From Saprospiraceae bacterium (GTDB taxonomy: Bacteria > Bacteroidota > Bacteroidia > Chitinophagales > Saprospiraceae), in the NCBI GenBank assembly GCA_021739645.1, contig JAIPBL010000062.1, positions 1-36,840 on the forward strand: a stretch of 36,840 nt of DNA, read 5' to 3'. The translations under genes and the position numbers were made by a program. This document shows, one piece after another, positions 7,273 through 15,797 of this stretch. Position 1 is the stretch's first letter. The number at the start of each line of letters is the position of its first letter. A model generated the notes under the pieces. It searched no databases, was not told the DNA's origin, and worked only from the letters and a program-made list of their open reading frames with translations.

Positions 7273-8988
7273 ATGGAAGAACTAAAGAATAAAGCTCCTG
7301 ACTTTGGCAGCAGTCTGCATATTTCGGACTGGCAAGCCATTAAAAATGCTGCACTATTGTTATTGCTCGTCGTATTGGCTGGCATCCTTTCTCAAAACAT
7401 TTATGGTTGGATAAGTCACAAGTATCTAGCACATTGGTTAGGGTTATTGGCTGGGGTAGTTGTTTTTGTTGGAGCCCTGGCTATGTTTGGCAAATCGTTA
7501 TTTAAAATTGTTGACACCCCGCCTTTTAATGTCACCAATTTAATTGCGATTGCTTTTGCCACAGCACTAGGGACTTTTATACCCCAACAATCAGACAACC
7601 TCAACCTTTCATTCACAGATAAATTGGTGGGATTTCTCCATTTGGACGACCTCTTCCATAGCTGGTGGTATGTTTCATTTTTCATACTTCTTGCTGTAGG
7701 CTTGGTTAAAGCTAGTGCCAGAAAAAAAATTGATGTCCAGCATGTTGGATTCCATTTAGCGCATCTAAGCCCAATACTTATTTTGTTCGGCTTCTGGGTT
7801 GACTATTTTCTGGGGTTCCGTGGCATAATCAAATTGGAAGAGGGACAACAGGCAAATACCGTCCAAATTTATAAAGGAAATACCGGATTCTACAGTGACA
7901 GTACGGTACTTGATTTCAGTATTCGGCTCGACGAATTTGATTTTGAGAAATACCAACCCGACTATCGGATTCAGCTGTGGAAACGAGATACCCTAGGCCA
8001 TGCAGTAGAGGCATCTCATGGGGGAAGTAACGACCCAAAACCACCAAAAATCGTTGCGTCTCTACCTTTAGAAAAAGGTAAAATACACCGCATTTATGGC
8101 ACGGACATGTATTTCCGCATGGCCGAATTCTACCCTGATTTTGAATTTGATTACGAGTACCCAACCCAAACGGATACCATAGCAGCCAACGACCCAGGCA
8201 TCTTGATTGACCTAAAGACAAGTGAGGGCGATGCCTTTGTCCAATTGCGAACAAACAAGCCTGGAAAAAACAAACTGGGAGATGTCGTCAATTTAGGTGC
8301 ATCACTTGAGTTCTTTTGGGAATTGCCAAATGAGTTAAAAAATGAAATAGAATCAAAGAAAGTCAACGCAGAATTGGCCAAGGAGAATCGAATAATTTTC
8401 GAAGGAAAAAATAAAAAAATATACTTCGTAACGAATGGTCTTATTTCAGTTGAACCATTGAAAACAAAATCGTTTTACGCAACGAAAGAAGGCGACAGCA
8501 TCGGGTTTTCCGTTCGATTCTTGATGCCTGCCGTAGGCTATCTAAAATCTTTGCCCTCCTCAAAAAGTGAGGAACTTAAAAGACCGGTCGCCAAAATCGA
8601 AGCCTGGAAAAGCGGAGGCCCAGCCCAGATTTCCTTTATCTACCCATCCTCCCTACAGGACAAAACTGCCATGTACATGGTCCCGGGCACCGTTCATTTT
8701 ATTGCCTTGGAATCGCTTAAAGACAAGGAAACCAAGTATTTTAAAAGTGAACTTTCCGTGGTAAACAAAGCCGGAGAAATTGTAAAAAAACAGTCCTTGA
8801 AAGTGAACGAACCGATGCTTTACGATGGCTACCGATTTTACCAAAGCGACTATGACCCCGCCAAACCAACCTACTCTGGCATTGGCGTGAGCCATGAGCC
8901 TGGATTGATGGTAATCTACCTTGGATTCTTTTTATTGGTTGCTGGGGTCGCACACATGTTTTACCTCAGGAGGACGTTGGAATCGTAG
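7273..8988 (+). CDS. resB: ResB-type cytochrome c biogenesis protein (System II)
   Basis: About 571 residues from the ATG at 7273. An upstream in-frame ATG at 7177 would give 603 residues but prepends a non-hydrophobic stretch (MVIYLTIAPWPYGYHCYG), so I prefer the later start. Membrane helices lie near LLLLLVVLAGILSQNIYGW, LGLLAGVVVFVGALAMF and VSFFILLAVGLV. A large periplasmic domain follows, and a last helix near the C-terminus (GLMVIYLGFFLLVAGVAHMFYL). FRGIIKLEEGQQAN and MLYDGYRFYQSDYDP are typical ResB/CcsB sequences. With CcsA, encoded 51 nt downstream, it exports heme and ligates it to apocytochromes, which fits the many cytochromes in this locus. Many Bacteroidota fuse the two; here they are split. 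Confidence 0.85.
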   Translation: MEELKNKAPDFGSSLHISDWQAIKNAALLLLLVVLAGILSQNIYGWISHKYLAHWLGLLAGVVVFVGALAMFGKSLFKIVDTPPFNVTNLIAIAFATALGTFIPQQSDNLNLSFTDKLVGFLHLDDLFHSWWYVSFFILLAVGLVKASARKKIDVQHVGFHLAHLSPILILFGFWVDYFLGFRGIIKLEEGQQANTVQIYKGNTGFYSDSTVLDFSIRLDEFDFEKYQPDYRIQLWKRDTLGHAVEASHGGSNDPKPPKIVASLPLEKGKIHRIYGTDMYFRMAEFYPDFEFDYEYPTQTDTIAANDPGILIDLKTSEGDAFVQLRTNKPGKNKLGDVVNLGASLEFFWELPNELKNEIESKKVNAELAKENRIIFEGKNKKIYFVTNGLISVEPLKTKSFYATKEGDSIGFSVRFLMPAVGYLKSLPSSKSEELKRPVAKIEAWKSGGPAQISFIYPSSLQDKTAMYMVPGTVHFIALESLKDKETKYFKSELSVVNKAGEIVKKQSLKVNEPMLYDGYRFYQSDYDPAKPTYSGIGVSHEPGLMVIYLGFFLLVAGVAHMFYLRRTLES

Positions 8989-9039
8989 TACCAATGCGGT
9001 TTTACTGTGATTATTTAGCAAATCTTTTAATCAAATGCC

Positions 9040-9879
9040 ATGCAAGAAAGTTTCTATTATACTTCGCAATTGTTCAAATCAAGTTTCTATGCCTATTTGC
9101 TGGTTTTCGGAGTTTACCTGTTGGGGTTATTTGTAAAAAAGAAATGGGCTGGCCAAGTATCATTGGCATGCTTTGGCATTGCCTTCCTCATTTGTACCGC
9201 CTTGGTAGCAGACCGTTGGATAGAGGCTGGAAGGCCACCATTTAAAAGCCTTTATGAGTCCTTGATATTTGCTGTTTGGACAGTATCCTTAATTAGTTTG
9301 GTGGCCGAATGGCGCTTCAAAATAAGGCTAGTAGGCGTTTTATCCTCCTTCAGCATACTGGCCATCTTCCTTTACTCCTTGACAAAAAGAGACGTGGAAA
9401 TAATTGCATTGCCACCAGCATTGCAAACCTGGATGTTCATCCCGCACGTAATTTCTTATTTCGTGGCTTATGGGGCACTGTTTGTGGCTGGGCTCGGTGC
9501 TGTGCTTTATCTTATTCTACCAAAAGGCATGGCATCTCACCATAGTTTAGGGCTGCAATCAAGAATTGATTTTAGTGATTTCACCTATCAAATAACAAAA
9601 CTAGGCTTCTTGTTTCTGACATTAGGTTTGTTGCTGGGCGCATGGTGGGGACAAAGCGCCTGGTCCAATTACTGGGCATGGGATCCCAAGGAGAATTGGG
9701 CATTGATTACTTGGCTGGTTTTTGCGGCGTACCTACATTTCCGCAACATAGCCTCCATGGACAAGCGAAAGTTATCCTGGGTGGTAATCATCGGCGTTTT
9801 AGCAGTAATATTCACCTATTTGGGTATGGGTTACTTGCCTACAGCCAATGACAGCCTTCATGTTTATTCAAATAACTGA
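9040..9879 (+). CDS. ccsA: CcsA/ResC cytochrome c synthase subunit (System II)
   Basis: A 279-residue protein with about eight membrane helices. The tryptophan-rich WWD heme-binding signature is clear near residues 205-226 (WWGQSAWSNYWAWDPKENWALITW). Likely heme-ligand histidines occur in FIPHVISYF near residue 133 and LHFRNI near residue 237. It partners the ResB-type protein encoded just upstream to deliver heme to apocytochromes c in the periplasm. The length is that of a stand-alone CcsA rather than a CcsBA fusion. The gene has no terminator before the next intergenic region. Confidence 0.9.
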   Translation: MQESFYYTSQLFKSSFYAYLLVFGVYLLGLFVKKKWAGQVSLACFGIAFLICTALVADRWIEAGRPPFKSLYESLIFAVWTVSLISLVAEWRFKIRLVGVLSSFSILAIFLYSLTKRDVEIIALPPALQTWMFIPHVISYFVAYGALFVAGLGAVLYLILPKGMASHHSLGLQSRIDFSDFTYQITKLGFLFLTLGLLLGAWWGQSAWSNYWAWDPKENWALITWLVFAAYLHFRNIASMDKRKLSWVVIIGVLAVIFTYLGMGYLPTANDSLHVYSNN

Positions 9880-9954
9880 TTATTTTTTTGAAAAAGATGC
9901 CTGATTATTTTTTGCCATGATAGTCATTTTTACCTTTACGCCACCTGACAAAAC

Positions 9955-9970
9955 TGTGACAAATGTCACC
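9955..9970 (+). promoter_or_regulatory. CRP/FNR-superfamily-like operator upstream of the hexaheme cytochrome
   Basis: TGTGACAAATGTCACC contains a perfect inverted repeat (GTGACA, AA, TGTCAC) and matches the CRP pattern TGTGA-N6-TCACA at nine of ten fixed positions. It lies 113-128 nt before the start at 10083. The rest of 9880-10082 is AT-rich; a weak TACCTTTA (-7-like) occurs at 9931, 16 nt after a TTG, which is shorter than the usual spacing. Confidence 0.5.
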
Positions 9971-10082
9971 CCTTCCAATGAGGTTAGTCATGCACGAATG
10001 CCCTTATTTGAAGGAATTTTACAGCGTAATGACAAAGGGAATAAAACACATTCCATTATATTAAATCAAAACCACCAACATC

Positions 10083-11144
10083 ATGAAATTACAGAATTCA
10101 ATTTTAAGTATCTTGTGTTTAGCACTCTTCATGGGTTTCTCTTCCTGCAAAGGGGATGAAGGTTTGGCAGGTCCAGCTGGACCTACTGGTGGAGTCGGCC
10201 CTCAAGGTGCAACAGGTGCAAACGGAGCAGAGCAATGCTTGGAATGCCACAGCAACTCTCAATTGATCACCGCTAAAATGTTCCAATGGGAGCATTCTGG
10301 TCACGCAACTGGAGGACACTATGACAGGAACGCAACTTCCTGTGCTGTTTGCCACACCAGCCAAGGATTCTTGGAGCGCATCGCTACAGGAGCTGCGACC
10401 ACTGCTGAGGCCATCAATGACCCACTGCCACAAAACTGCTACACCTGCCACAAAATTCACCAATCTTACACACAAGAAGATTGGGCGCTTACCCAATCCG
10501 AACCCGTTACCTTATGGGAAGGTGGTCAAACGGTGGACTTGGGAAAAGCTAACCTTTGTATCAGTTGCCACCAATCAAGGGTTGTTTCTCCAGCACTGCC
10601 AAGCCCCGCTACAGGTGGAACAATTACCATCACAAGTTCGAGGTACGGCCCTCACCACGGCCCACAAGGTGTAATGCTACCTGGCCTTAACGGCTATGAA
10701 TTAACAGGTCCAGAGCCTTACGTAAATTCAGCACACACCGCATTGCTGGCAAATAGCGACAAAAATGCTTGTATCGTTTGTCACATGGGCACAGCACAAG
10801 CTACTAACTCTGGTGGACACACGTTTAGGGTTATCAGTGAAGAAGGTGATATCAACACAGCCGCTTGCGTTGCTTGCCACCCAGTCGCAGGTGACCTGGT
10901 CACTTTGGTTGATGAAAAGCAAGCAGAGATTGAAGGATTGTTAGCTCAACTCAAAACAAAGTTGGTTGACAGAGGTCTATTAAATGCAACGACAGACTTA
11001 GCCATTGTTCCACAAGAATTCGAAGGACATGAAGCCGGTGCATTTTACAACTACAAATTCGTACAAGAAGACAATAGCCGTGGCGTACACAACTATAAAT
11101 ATGCCAAGGCACTCTTGATAAATTCGATAGCTGCTCTTCCTTAG
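10083..11144 (+). CDS. Hexaheme c-type cytochrome lipoprotein with collagen-like stalk
   Basis: A 353-residue lipoprotein; the lipobox GFSSC puts the lipid anchor at Cys22. Directly after it come eight Gly-X-Y triplets (residues about 28-51: GLA GPA GPT GGV GPQ GAT GAN GAE), a collagen-like stalk that would hold the heme domain away from the membrane. Six canonical heme motifs follow: CLECH, CAVCH, CYTCH, CISCH, CIVCH and CVACH. Scattered His residues (HSGHATGGHYD, THKIH-type) can be distal ligands, as in multiheme cytochromes used in respiration or extracellular electron transfer. A CRP-like site lies upstream and a DUF5777 barrel gene downstream. Heme count is seen directly; surface exposure and role are inferred. 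Confidence 0.88.
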   Translation: MKLQNSILSILCLALFMGFSSCKGDEGLAGPAGPTGGVGPQGATGANGAEQCLECHSNSQLITAKMFQWEHSGHATGGHYDRNATSCAVCHTSQGFLERIATGAATTAEAINDPLPQNCYTCHKIHQSYTQEDWALTQSEPVTLWEGGQTVDLGKANLCISCHQSRVVSPALPSPATGGTITITSSRYGPHHGPQGVMLPGLNGYELTGPEPYVNSAHTALLANSDKNACIVCHMGTAQATNSGGHTFRVISEEGDINTAACVACHPVAGDLVTLVDEKQAEIEGLLAQLKTKLVDRGLLNATTDLAIVPQEFEGHEAGAFYNYKFVQEDNSRGVHNYKYAKALLINSIAALP

Positions 11145-11232
11145 GAGATAGGTATCTAAGTTCAAATTCGGGTTCTTAATTGATTTACTTTCAACCTTTG
11201 AATCGAAAAGAGAACCACGATTAGCTAGCCAT

Positions 11233-11270
11233 GAAAGGTGGCTTCAAGGTTGAGGCCACCTTTCTTATTT
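11233..11270 (+). terminator. Rho-independent terminator after the hexaheme cytochrome
   Basis: GAAAGGTGGC (11233-11242) pairs perfectly with GCCACCTTTC (11255-11264), followed by TTATTTC. It lies only 32 nt before the next start codon, so some read-through into the second barrel gene is plausible. Confidence 0.75.
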
Positions 11271-11301
11271 CATCTTTAAAGCTTTTTAAAATCTTCCTTA
11301 A

Positions 11302-12186
11302 ATGAAACGGATAACTCGAAACAGCAAGCAAGTCCTGCTTTTATTGGCAGTATTATTCTTGTCGGTATATTCAATAAACGCTCAGGAAGAAAGTGAGCCA
11401 GTGAAGGATACTCGGCCCGTAAAAAACATGTTCGAAAGCATTTGGCTGATTGACGACCAAACAGTTCTTGTTCCAATTCAAGGTACTTTCGAATGGGATT
11501 TCCAGCACCGTTTTGGCAACTTCAATACCGGATACGATGAATTCTACGGCATTTTTTCCCCATCCAATATCCGCATGGGGCTAAATTATACGCCAGTAGA
11601 AAATCTTATGGTGGGCTTCGGCTTTACCAAGGAAAGAAAAATGTGGGACTTTCTGGCCAAGTATGCGCTGTTGAAACAGGGCCGGAGTGGTGGCTCTCCT
11701 GTAAGCGTAACTTACTTAGGTGTTGCTGGGGTTGACACAAGAGAAATGAAAAGCACACAATACAATGAATCGCTGGATAGATGGTCTTACTTCAACCAGT
11801 TGATGGTTGCAAGGAAACTCAATGACCACATCTCGGTTCAGGTTGCAGGTGATTTCTCCTATTTCAATTACCCAGACCATTTTTATACTGCTGAAAATGA
11901 ATTTATCGGCAGGATGAAAAACAAGCAATTCGGCATGTCTGCTTTACTCAGGGTGAAGGTGACAGATGTAATGTCAGTTATTTCAAGCTATGATTTCCCA
12001 TTATCCAATCATGATATTAACGAGCCAGAACCAAGTTTTGGATTTGGTCTTGAAATGGTTTCAAGCTCTCACGCCTTCCAGATTTTTGTAGGCAATTACA
12101 AAAGTTTAGTGCCTCAAATGAATACCGTCAAGAACCAAAACAGCGACTTCTTGATTGGGTTCAACATTACGAGGCTCTGGAATTGA
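11302..12186 (+). CDS. DUF5777-family outer-membrane beta-barrel protein, copy 2
   Basis: A 294-residue protein with a signal peptide (LLLLAVLFLSVYSINAQ) and a barrel-like pattern ending in FNITRLWN. It is a clear paralogue of the copy at 1851-2741: both share RPV+NMFES.WL.D.Q.VLVP, GYD.F.G...PSNIR, the GGSP(I/V)S.TY segment and a SSSH.FQIF.GNY segment near the C-terminus. Each copy directly follows a cytochrome lipoprotein gene. The family function is unknown; I infer an outer-membrane partner for electron carriers. The gene ends 48 nt before a convergent terminator shared with the minus-strand locus. Confidence 0.8.
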   Translation: MKRITRNSKQVLLLLAVLFLSVYSINAQEESEPVKDTRPVKNMFESIWLIDDQTVLVPIQGTFEWDFQHRFGNFNTGYDEFYGIFSPSNIRMGLNYTPVENLMVGFGFTKERKMWDFLAKYALLKQGRSGGSPVSVTYLGVAGVDTREMKSTQYNESLDRWSYFNQLMVARKLNDHISVQVAGDFSYFNYPDHFYTAENEFIGRMKNKQFGMSALLRVKVTDVMSVISSYDFPLSNHDINEPEPSFGFGLEMVSSSHAFQIFVGNYKSLVPQMNTVKNQNSDFLIGFNITRLWN

Positions 12187-12233
12187 TATTGATCGGATTT
12201 CTTTCTAAACCCTTTTTGTGAAGCTAAAATCAA

Positions 12234-12270
12234 AAGCCATGTTAGTATATGATGCTAACATGGCTTCTTT
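12234..12270. terminator. Bidirectional terminator between convergent genes
   Basis: AAGCCATGTTAG (12234-12245) pairs perfectly with CTAACATGGCTT (12255-12266) and is followed by CTTTGTTTTC on the plus strand; on the minus strand the stem is followed by TTGATTTTAG. It lies between the plus-strand barrel gene and the minus-strand C25-like gene. Confidence 0.75.
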
Positions 12271-12288
12271 GTTTTCACACTGAAAAGA

Positions 12289-15081
12289 CTACCTCATCAA
12301 AACTATCCGCTTCGCAAAAATTTCACCTAACAGCCTGATTTTCAGCCAGTAAACGCCGCTCGGCAATTCGCTTATATCGAATTTGCTCCGCTCCACCACT
12401 TTTGTTTTTTCGGCAAAAACCAGCCGCCCTACCCTATCCCAAACTTCCACGTCAAGCGGCTCACTCGGCATTTTGTTTTCGATGATAAAATGACCGTTGG
12501 ATGGGTTTGGAAAAACGTTAATGCATTGCTCCGCAACCTCCTCGCTCGAACCGACCAATGGATGGAAATTGTAATTGACAATGCTGTCGCAACCATCTAC
12601 CGAAGAAAAAGTAAAGGAAAAAGTAAAATCATCCGAATGCGAAACGCCGCCAATGACGATGGGGGGAATGTAATTCGAGTCAATTTCTATTTCATAATTC
12701 GCTTTGACAATCAGAAGAACCCCCCAATGCTGAATACAGCCCAGTGAGTCGGTCAGGATGATTTCATGGTTGCCAGGTTCCATCAATACGCTGTCTCCAA
12801 TCATGATGTTCTCTCCTTCACAAATCGTGAGAATCGTTGAAACAATTGGCGAGTACTCTACATCGAGAAATACCCTGACCAAACTGTCGCACCCGCTCAC
12901 AGAAGGAAAGATTTGTTCATAAATACCTGATTGTGTGTAAGTTGACCCATTCCATTCAAAAGTTTGGCCTTCGCAAATGGAGACAAATTGCTCCTCCAAA
13001 ATATTCTGGCCAGCACACGGGTCAATCGTTTCCACAAAGCTCCCCAAACTCAAATTCCAGTACGAGCCGCTACCCGAAGTCTCCCATTTTACCGCCCGCA
13101 CCATGTAAAGTCTATCCTCCAAAGGCCCAACCGCATCCACAAAAAAAGTGTCCAAAACCACTTGGCTGATATTGACAAAATCCGCTGCCAAACTGTCGAA
13201 CCGGTAAACTAAATAATGCGAAATCACCTCGCCCGCCGGGGGCGACCAATGCAGTTCAAACCCTTGCCCCTGAACGGTTGCTGTCAAATTTTCAACAGGT
13301 TTCACCGGATGCAGCCGTAAGGTCGGGTCGCCCATCAGCGCCGTGTGGACTAGCTGAGGGCCAGGGTAATAATCCGCTTCAGTGGCATTTTGGGTACGCA
13401 GCAAACCAAGGCCAATCGGCTCGCCCATCGCCATCCGGTGCAGGGTAAATGGCGGGTTGCCAGCCCAACTGCTGGTCAACGTCCAACCCGGCGAGGCAAG
13501 CGGGGCACGTAGGAACGCATCGGGATTGTCCCAGTCTCCGAAGTAGCTGCCGCAGAGCATTGTGAAGATATTTTTGAGCGTATCGTTGGCAAATTCTTGG
13601 GTTGTACCGACACCATTTGCGCTCGTGAAACTGCCACTCCCGCCACCAAATGACCACAGGTAGCCCTCGTTTTTCATCGTTGAAAAATAGTCGAGTGAAG
13701 CCACGCTGTCAGCAGTGAACATCGGGGCAAAATTGCGCCAGCCACTGGCCGCAGGTGCGCCCAGTGCGATGCCAAGATTGTCGTCCACCAGTGCCCGTCG
13801 AGGCACTGCCACCTGTCCCGTTTTGAAGAGGTGGGCTTTCTGGAGGTAACGTCGAGTTAGTTCCACGTCGTTGAGTCCGAAGGCTGGCATGTCGAACAAA
13901 TCCACCCGCCCAACCGCCAATTCCACCGGGGTTGGAATATCACTTTGGTCAAATTTGCCATCGCCGGGCAAGTTGTGGTTTCGAGAGAAAGTAGCGCTGG
14001 TGTTCGTCACGCTGTTGTCCGTCCAATCCCCGTCCATTTCACCATAATAAACATCCGCCGGCCAAGCGCCCCAATGGCTTTCAATATGACCATCGGCGTG
14101 AAAATTGCCACTGTACGGTACAGGAACATGGCCAAGCAGGTAAACCATTTTCAAGTCTGGCGTTTGCTCAAATTCGTTGACAATCAATGATTTAACAGCA
14201 GTTACCGAGTCCCCTCGGTTCACCTCCAGCTTTTTTACCCGCCATCCATCGCCCCAGATGTCTTGCTCCAATTGCTCGATTTCCGATTGAAGGGGCAGGC
14301 TGTATTCGTCATCAATGACGAGCAGCAAGGTGCCACGATGGTCAAGCAGCGATTGGTCAGGGCCAGCGAGTATGTACCCGAATTTTGGACGTTCAGCAAG
14401 GCTGGTTCCGGGCACACCGGAGCTGTCAATCACCTGACCGTTGAGGGTCGTCAGCGTCCACCAGGTATTGTTGGTGAGCATGTCAGGGTTGATGGTGATG
14501 GTGAGCGGTTCGGTAGGATTACCGCTGTCGCAAATGGCGATGGTGTCCTTTTTCCCAAACCCAAAATCACTGCCGCCTGCCAGCGTATTGCCGCAGGCTT
14601 GCAGTAGGTACCAGCCGTGCCCAAAATTGCAGCAGAGGCCATTCCCGTAGAGGTTGTTGATGGTAAAAATGAGCGTCTCACCTTGCGGAACATCCACCGT
14701 CCGCTCGATTTTTTCAAATCCTTTTTTGTAAAAAGCATATTCGAAAGGCTGCGTTGTTGACACGCTATCATCCGAGAATTCGGTAGCTCCCCAAGGCAAC
14801 GTGCCGATCGGTTGCCCCCAAGTCAGTGAGTCAGGGTGCTTTTTAAAAATGGTGTAACCGCCCTCCGACCAGTCCCAGGGCCATGTGAATTCAAGGCGGT
14901 CTGGGTTGGTTTCAAATTTTGTGCTGACTTGCACCGAGCGGTTGATAGCATCCTGCGCCGCCGTTTTTTCAATAAAAATAAACATGGCGCACAGTAAGAT
15001 TATTACTGTTGGACCTGTTGCCCACAAAATATTCAGAATGTTGCGCACCGGCGACGGCGATAGTGAATACAATTTGCTCAT
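12289..15081 (-). CDS. Secreted C25 (gingipain)-like protein with T9SS sorting domain
   Basis: About 930 residues from the ATG at 15081; an ATG at 15138 is possible but would lengthen the overlap with the upstream gene. A signal peptide (GPTVIILLCAMFIFIEKTAAQ) is followed by a beta-rich region. A gingipain-type caspase-fold region comes next: LLLVIDDEYSLPLQSEIEQLEQDI, MVYLLGHVPVPYSGN, ELAVGRVDLFDMP and IFTMLCGSYFGDWDN. The Cys in MLCGSYFG sits where the C25 nucleophile is expected, but the His-Gly dyad position reads FGGGSGS, so the histidine seems absent. Downstream are a fibronectin III-like region (ENLTATVQGQGFELHWSPPAGE), CDSLV/CDSIV repeats, and a C-terminal type IX secretion domain (VFPNPSNGHF...GVYWLKI). 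Proteolytic activity is doubtful. Confidence 0.82.
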   Translation of the reverse strand: MSKLYSLSPSPVRNILNILWATGPTVIILLCAMFIFIEKTAAQDAINRSVQVSTKFETNPDRLEFTWPWDWSEGGYTIFKKHPDSLTWGQPIGTLPWGATEFSDDSVSTTQPFEYAFYKKGFEKIERTVDVPQGETLIFTINNLYGNGLCCNFGHGWYLLQACGNTLAGGSDFGFGKKDTIAICDSGNPTEPLTITINPDMLTNNTWWTLTTLNGQVIDSSGVPGTSLAERPKFGYILAGPDQSLLDHRGTLLLVIDDEYSLPLQSEIEQLEQDIWGDGWRVKKLEVNRGDSVTAVKSLIVNEFEQTPDLKMVYLLGHVPVPYSGNFHADGHIESHWGAWPADVYYGEMDGDWTDNSVTNTSATFSRNHNLPGDGKFDQSDIPTPVELAVGRVDLFDMPAFGLNDVELTRRYLQKAHLFKTGQVAVPRRALVDDNLGIALGAPAASGWRNFAPMFTADSVASLDYFSTMKNEGYLWSFGGGSGSFTSANGVGTTQEFANDTLKNIFTMLCGSYFGDWDNPDAFLRAPLASPGWTLTSSWAGNPPFTLHRMAMGEPIGLGLLRTQNATEADYYPGPQLVHTALMGDPTLRLHPVKPVENLTATVQGQGFELHWSPPAGEVISHYLVYRFDSLAADFVNISQVVLDTFFVDAVGPLEDRLYMVRAVKWETSGSGSYWNLSLGSFVETIDPCAGQNILEEQFVSICEGQTFEWNGSTYTQSGIYEQIFPSVSGCDSLVRVFLDVEYSPIVSTILTICEGENIMIGDSVLMEPGNHEIILTDSLGCIQHWGVLLIVKANYEIEIDSNYIPPIVIGGVSHSDDFTFSFTFSSVDGCDSIVNYNFHPLVGSSEEVAEQCINVFPNPSNGHFIIENKMPSEPLDVEVWDRVGRLVFAEKTKVVERSKFDISELPSGVYWLKIRLLGEIFAKRIVLMR

Positions 15082-15745
15082 TGTCAAAGGTATATAGTGT
15101 AAATGCCTTGTCCTTAAACGGCAACAAACGTTCATCACTTGCCGCTACTCGATTCATTTTCCCTGACAAATCTACCTTGTTTAGGTCGTCAATCAGGCCA
15201 ACACCAGTCACTTTCAGCAGCGCCTCTTTCATCGTCCAAAAACGGTAAAAGTCTCGGTGCGAGTAAACCATATCGCACTCCCGTTTGGAAAAATAGTTGC
15301 CCGCTACCTCCCAATAATTGAAGCTCTTGTCAATCACTTCGATGTCGAGGCCAATCTCCCGTTCCGTAAATTCGAAGGCGATGGAAATCATATTTCCCGA
15401 GTTGGAAAGGTTGAAAGGTAGGCGTTTTTCAAAACCCTCTAAATAGGGTTTCCCGTATTGTCTTTCTTTGATGACGAGTTCTTCGGCTGGCAATTTCAGC
15501 ATTTCGCTCCCAAGCTTCCGCAACATGCCCCTGCCCGTAAGGTAAACTATCCTGTCTTTTGTAAAACGATATTTTGCCGATTTGCGAAGCTCAATTGGCG
15601 AAAGCAATTTACCGACCTCAAAAGTCAGGTGACTGGGCAGCTTCATTGCATCAAAAAGTAGCACCCGTACGCCCCCTAGGCCGGGTTCATTTGGAAGCTC
15701 CAATAATTGGATGACATCCTGTTTAGACTCTTTCATGTTTGTCAA
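14969..15745 (-). CDS. Sfp-type 4'-phosphopantetheinyl transferase
   Basis: A 258-residue protein that transfers phosphopantetheine from CoA to the carrier domains of the synthetase encoded 52 nt upstream. The Mg-binding and catalytic signatures are visible: IGLDIEVIDKSFNYWEVAGNYFSKRE near residues 131-157 and FYRFWTMKEALLKVTGVGL near residues 166-184 (the WxxKEA motif). Length fits the two-lobed Sfp/AcpT type. The start at 15745 (MTNMKESK) could equally be the ATG at 15736. The 3' end overlaps the predicted start of the C25-like gene by 113 nt. Pairing with the NRPS-PKS makes it the likely dedicated activator; it may also serve other carrier proteins. Confidence 0.9.
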   Translation of the reverse strand: MTNMKESKQDVIQLLELPNEPGLGGVRVLLFDAMKLPSHLTFEVGKLLSPIELRKSAKYRFTKDRIVYLTGRGMLRKLGSEMLKLPAEELVIKERQYGKPYLEGFEKRLPFNLSNSGNMISIAFEFTEREIGLDIEVIDKSFNYWEVAGNYFSKRECDMVYSHRDFYRFWTMKEALLKVTGVGLIDDLNKVDLSGKMNRVAASDERLLPFKDKAFTLYTFDNEQIVFTIAVAGAQHSEYFVGNRSNSNNLTVRHVYFY

Positions 15746-15797
15746 GTTTTGTGTTATAGTGTATTGTAAGAATTGTCAAATAAAATCTAACCAATTT

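Noticed and set aside
9040-9879. CcmF/NrfE-type heme lyase instead of CcsA
   Set aside because: Length (279 residues), WWD context and adjacency to a ResB-type gene fit CcsA; CcmF-type proteins are about twice as long.
9917-10159. Plus-strand frame of 80 codons before the hexaheme cytochrome
   Set aside because: Overlaps the cytochrome start in another frame and spans the CRP-like site; no protein-like features.
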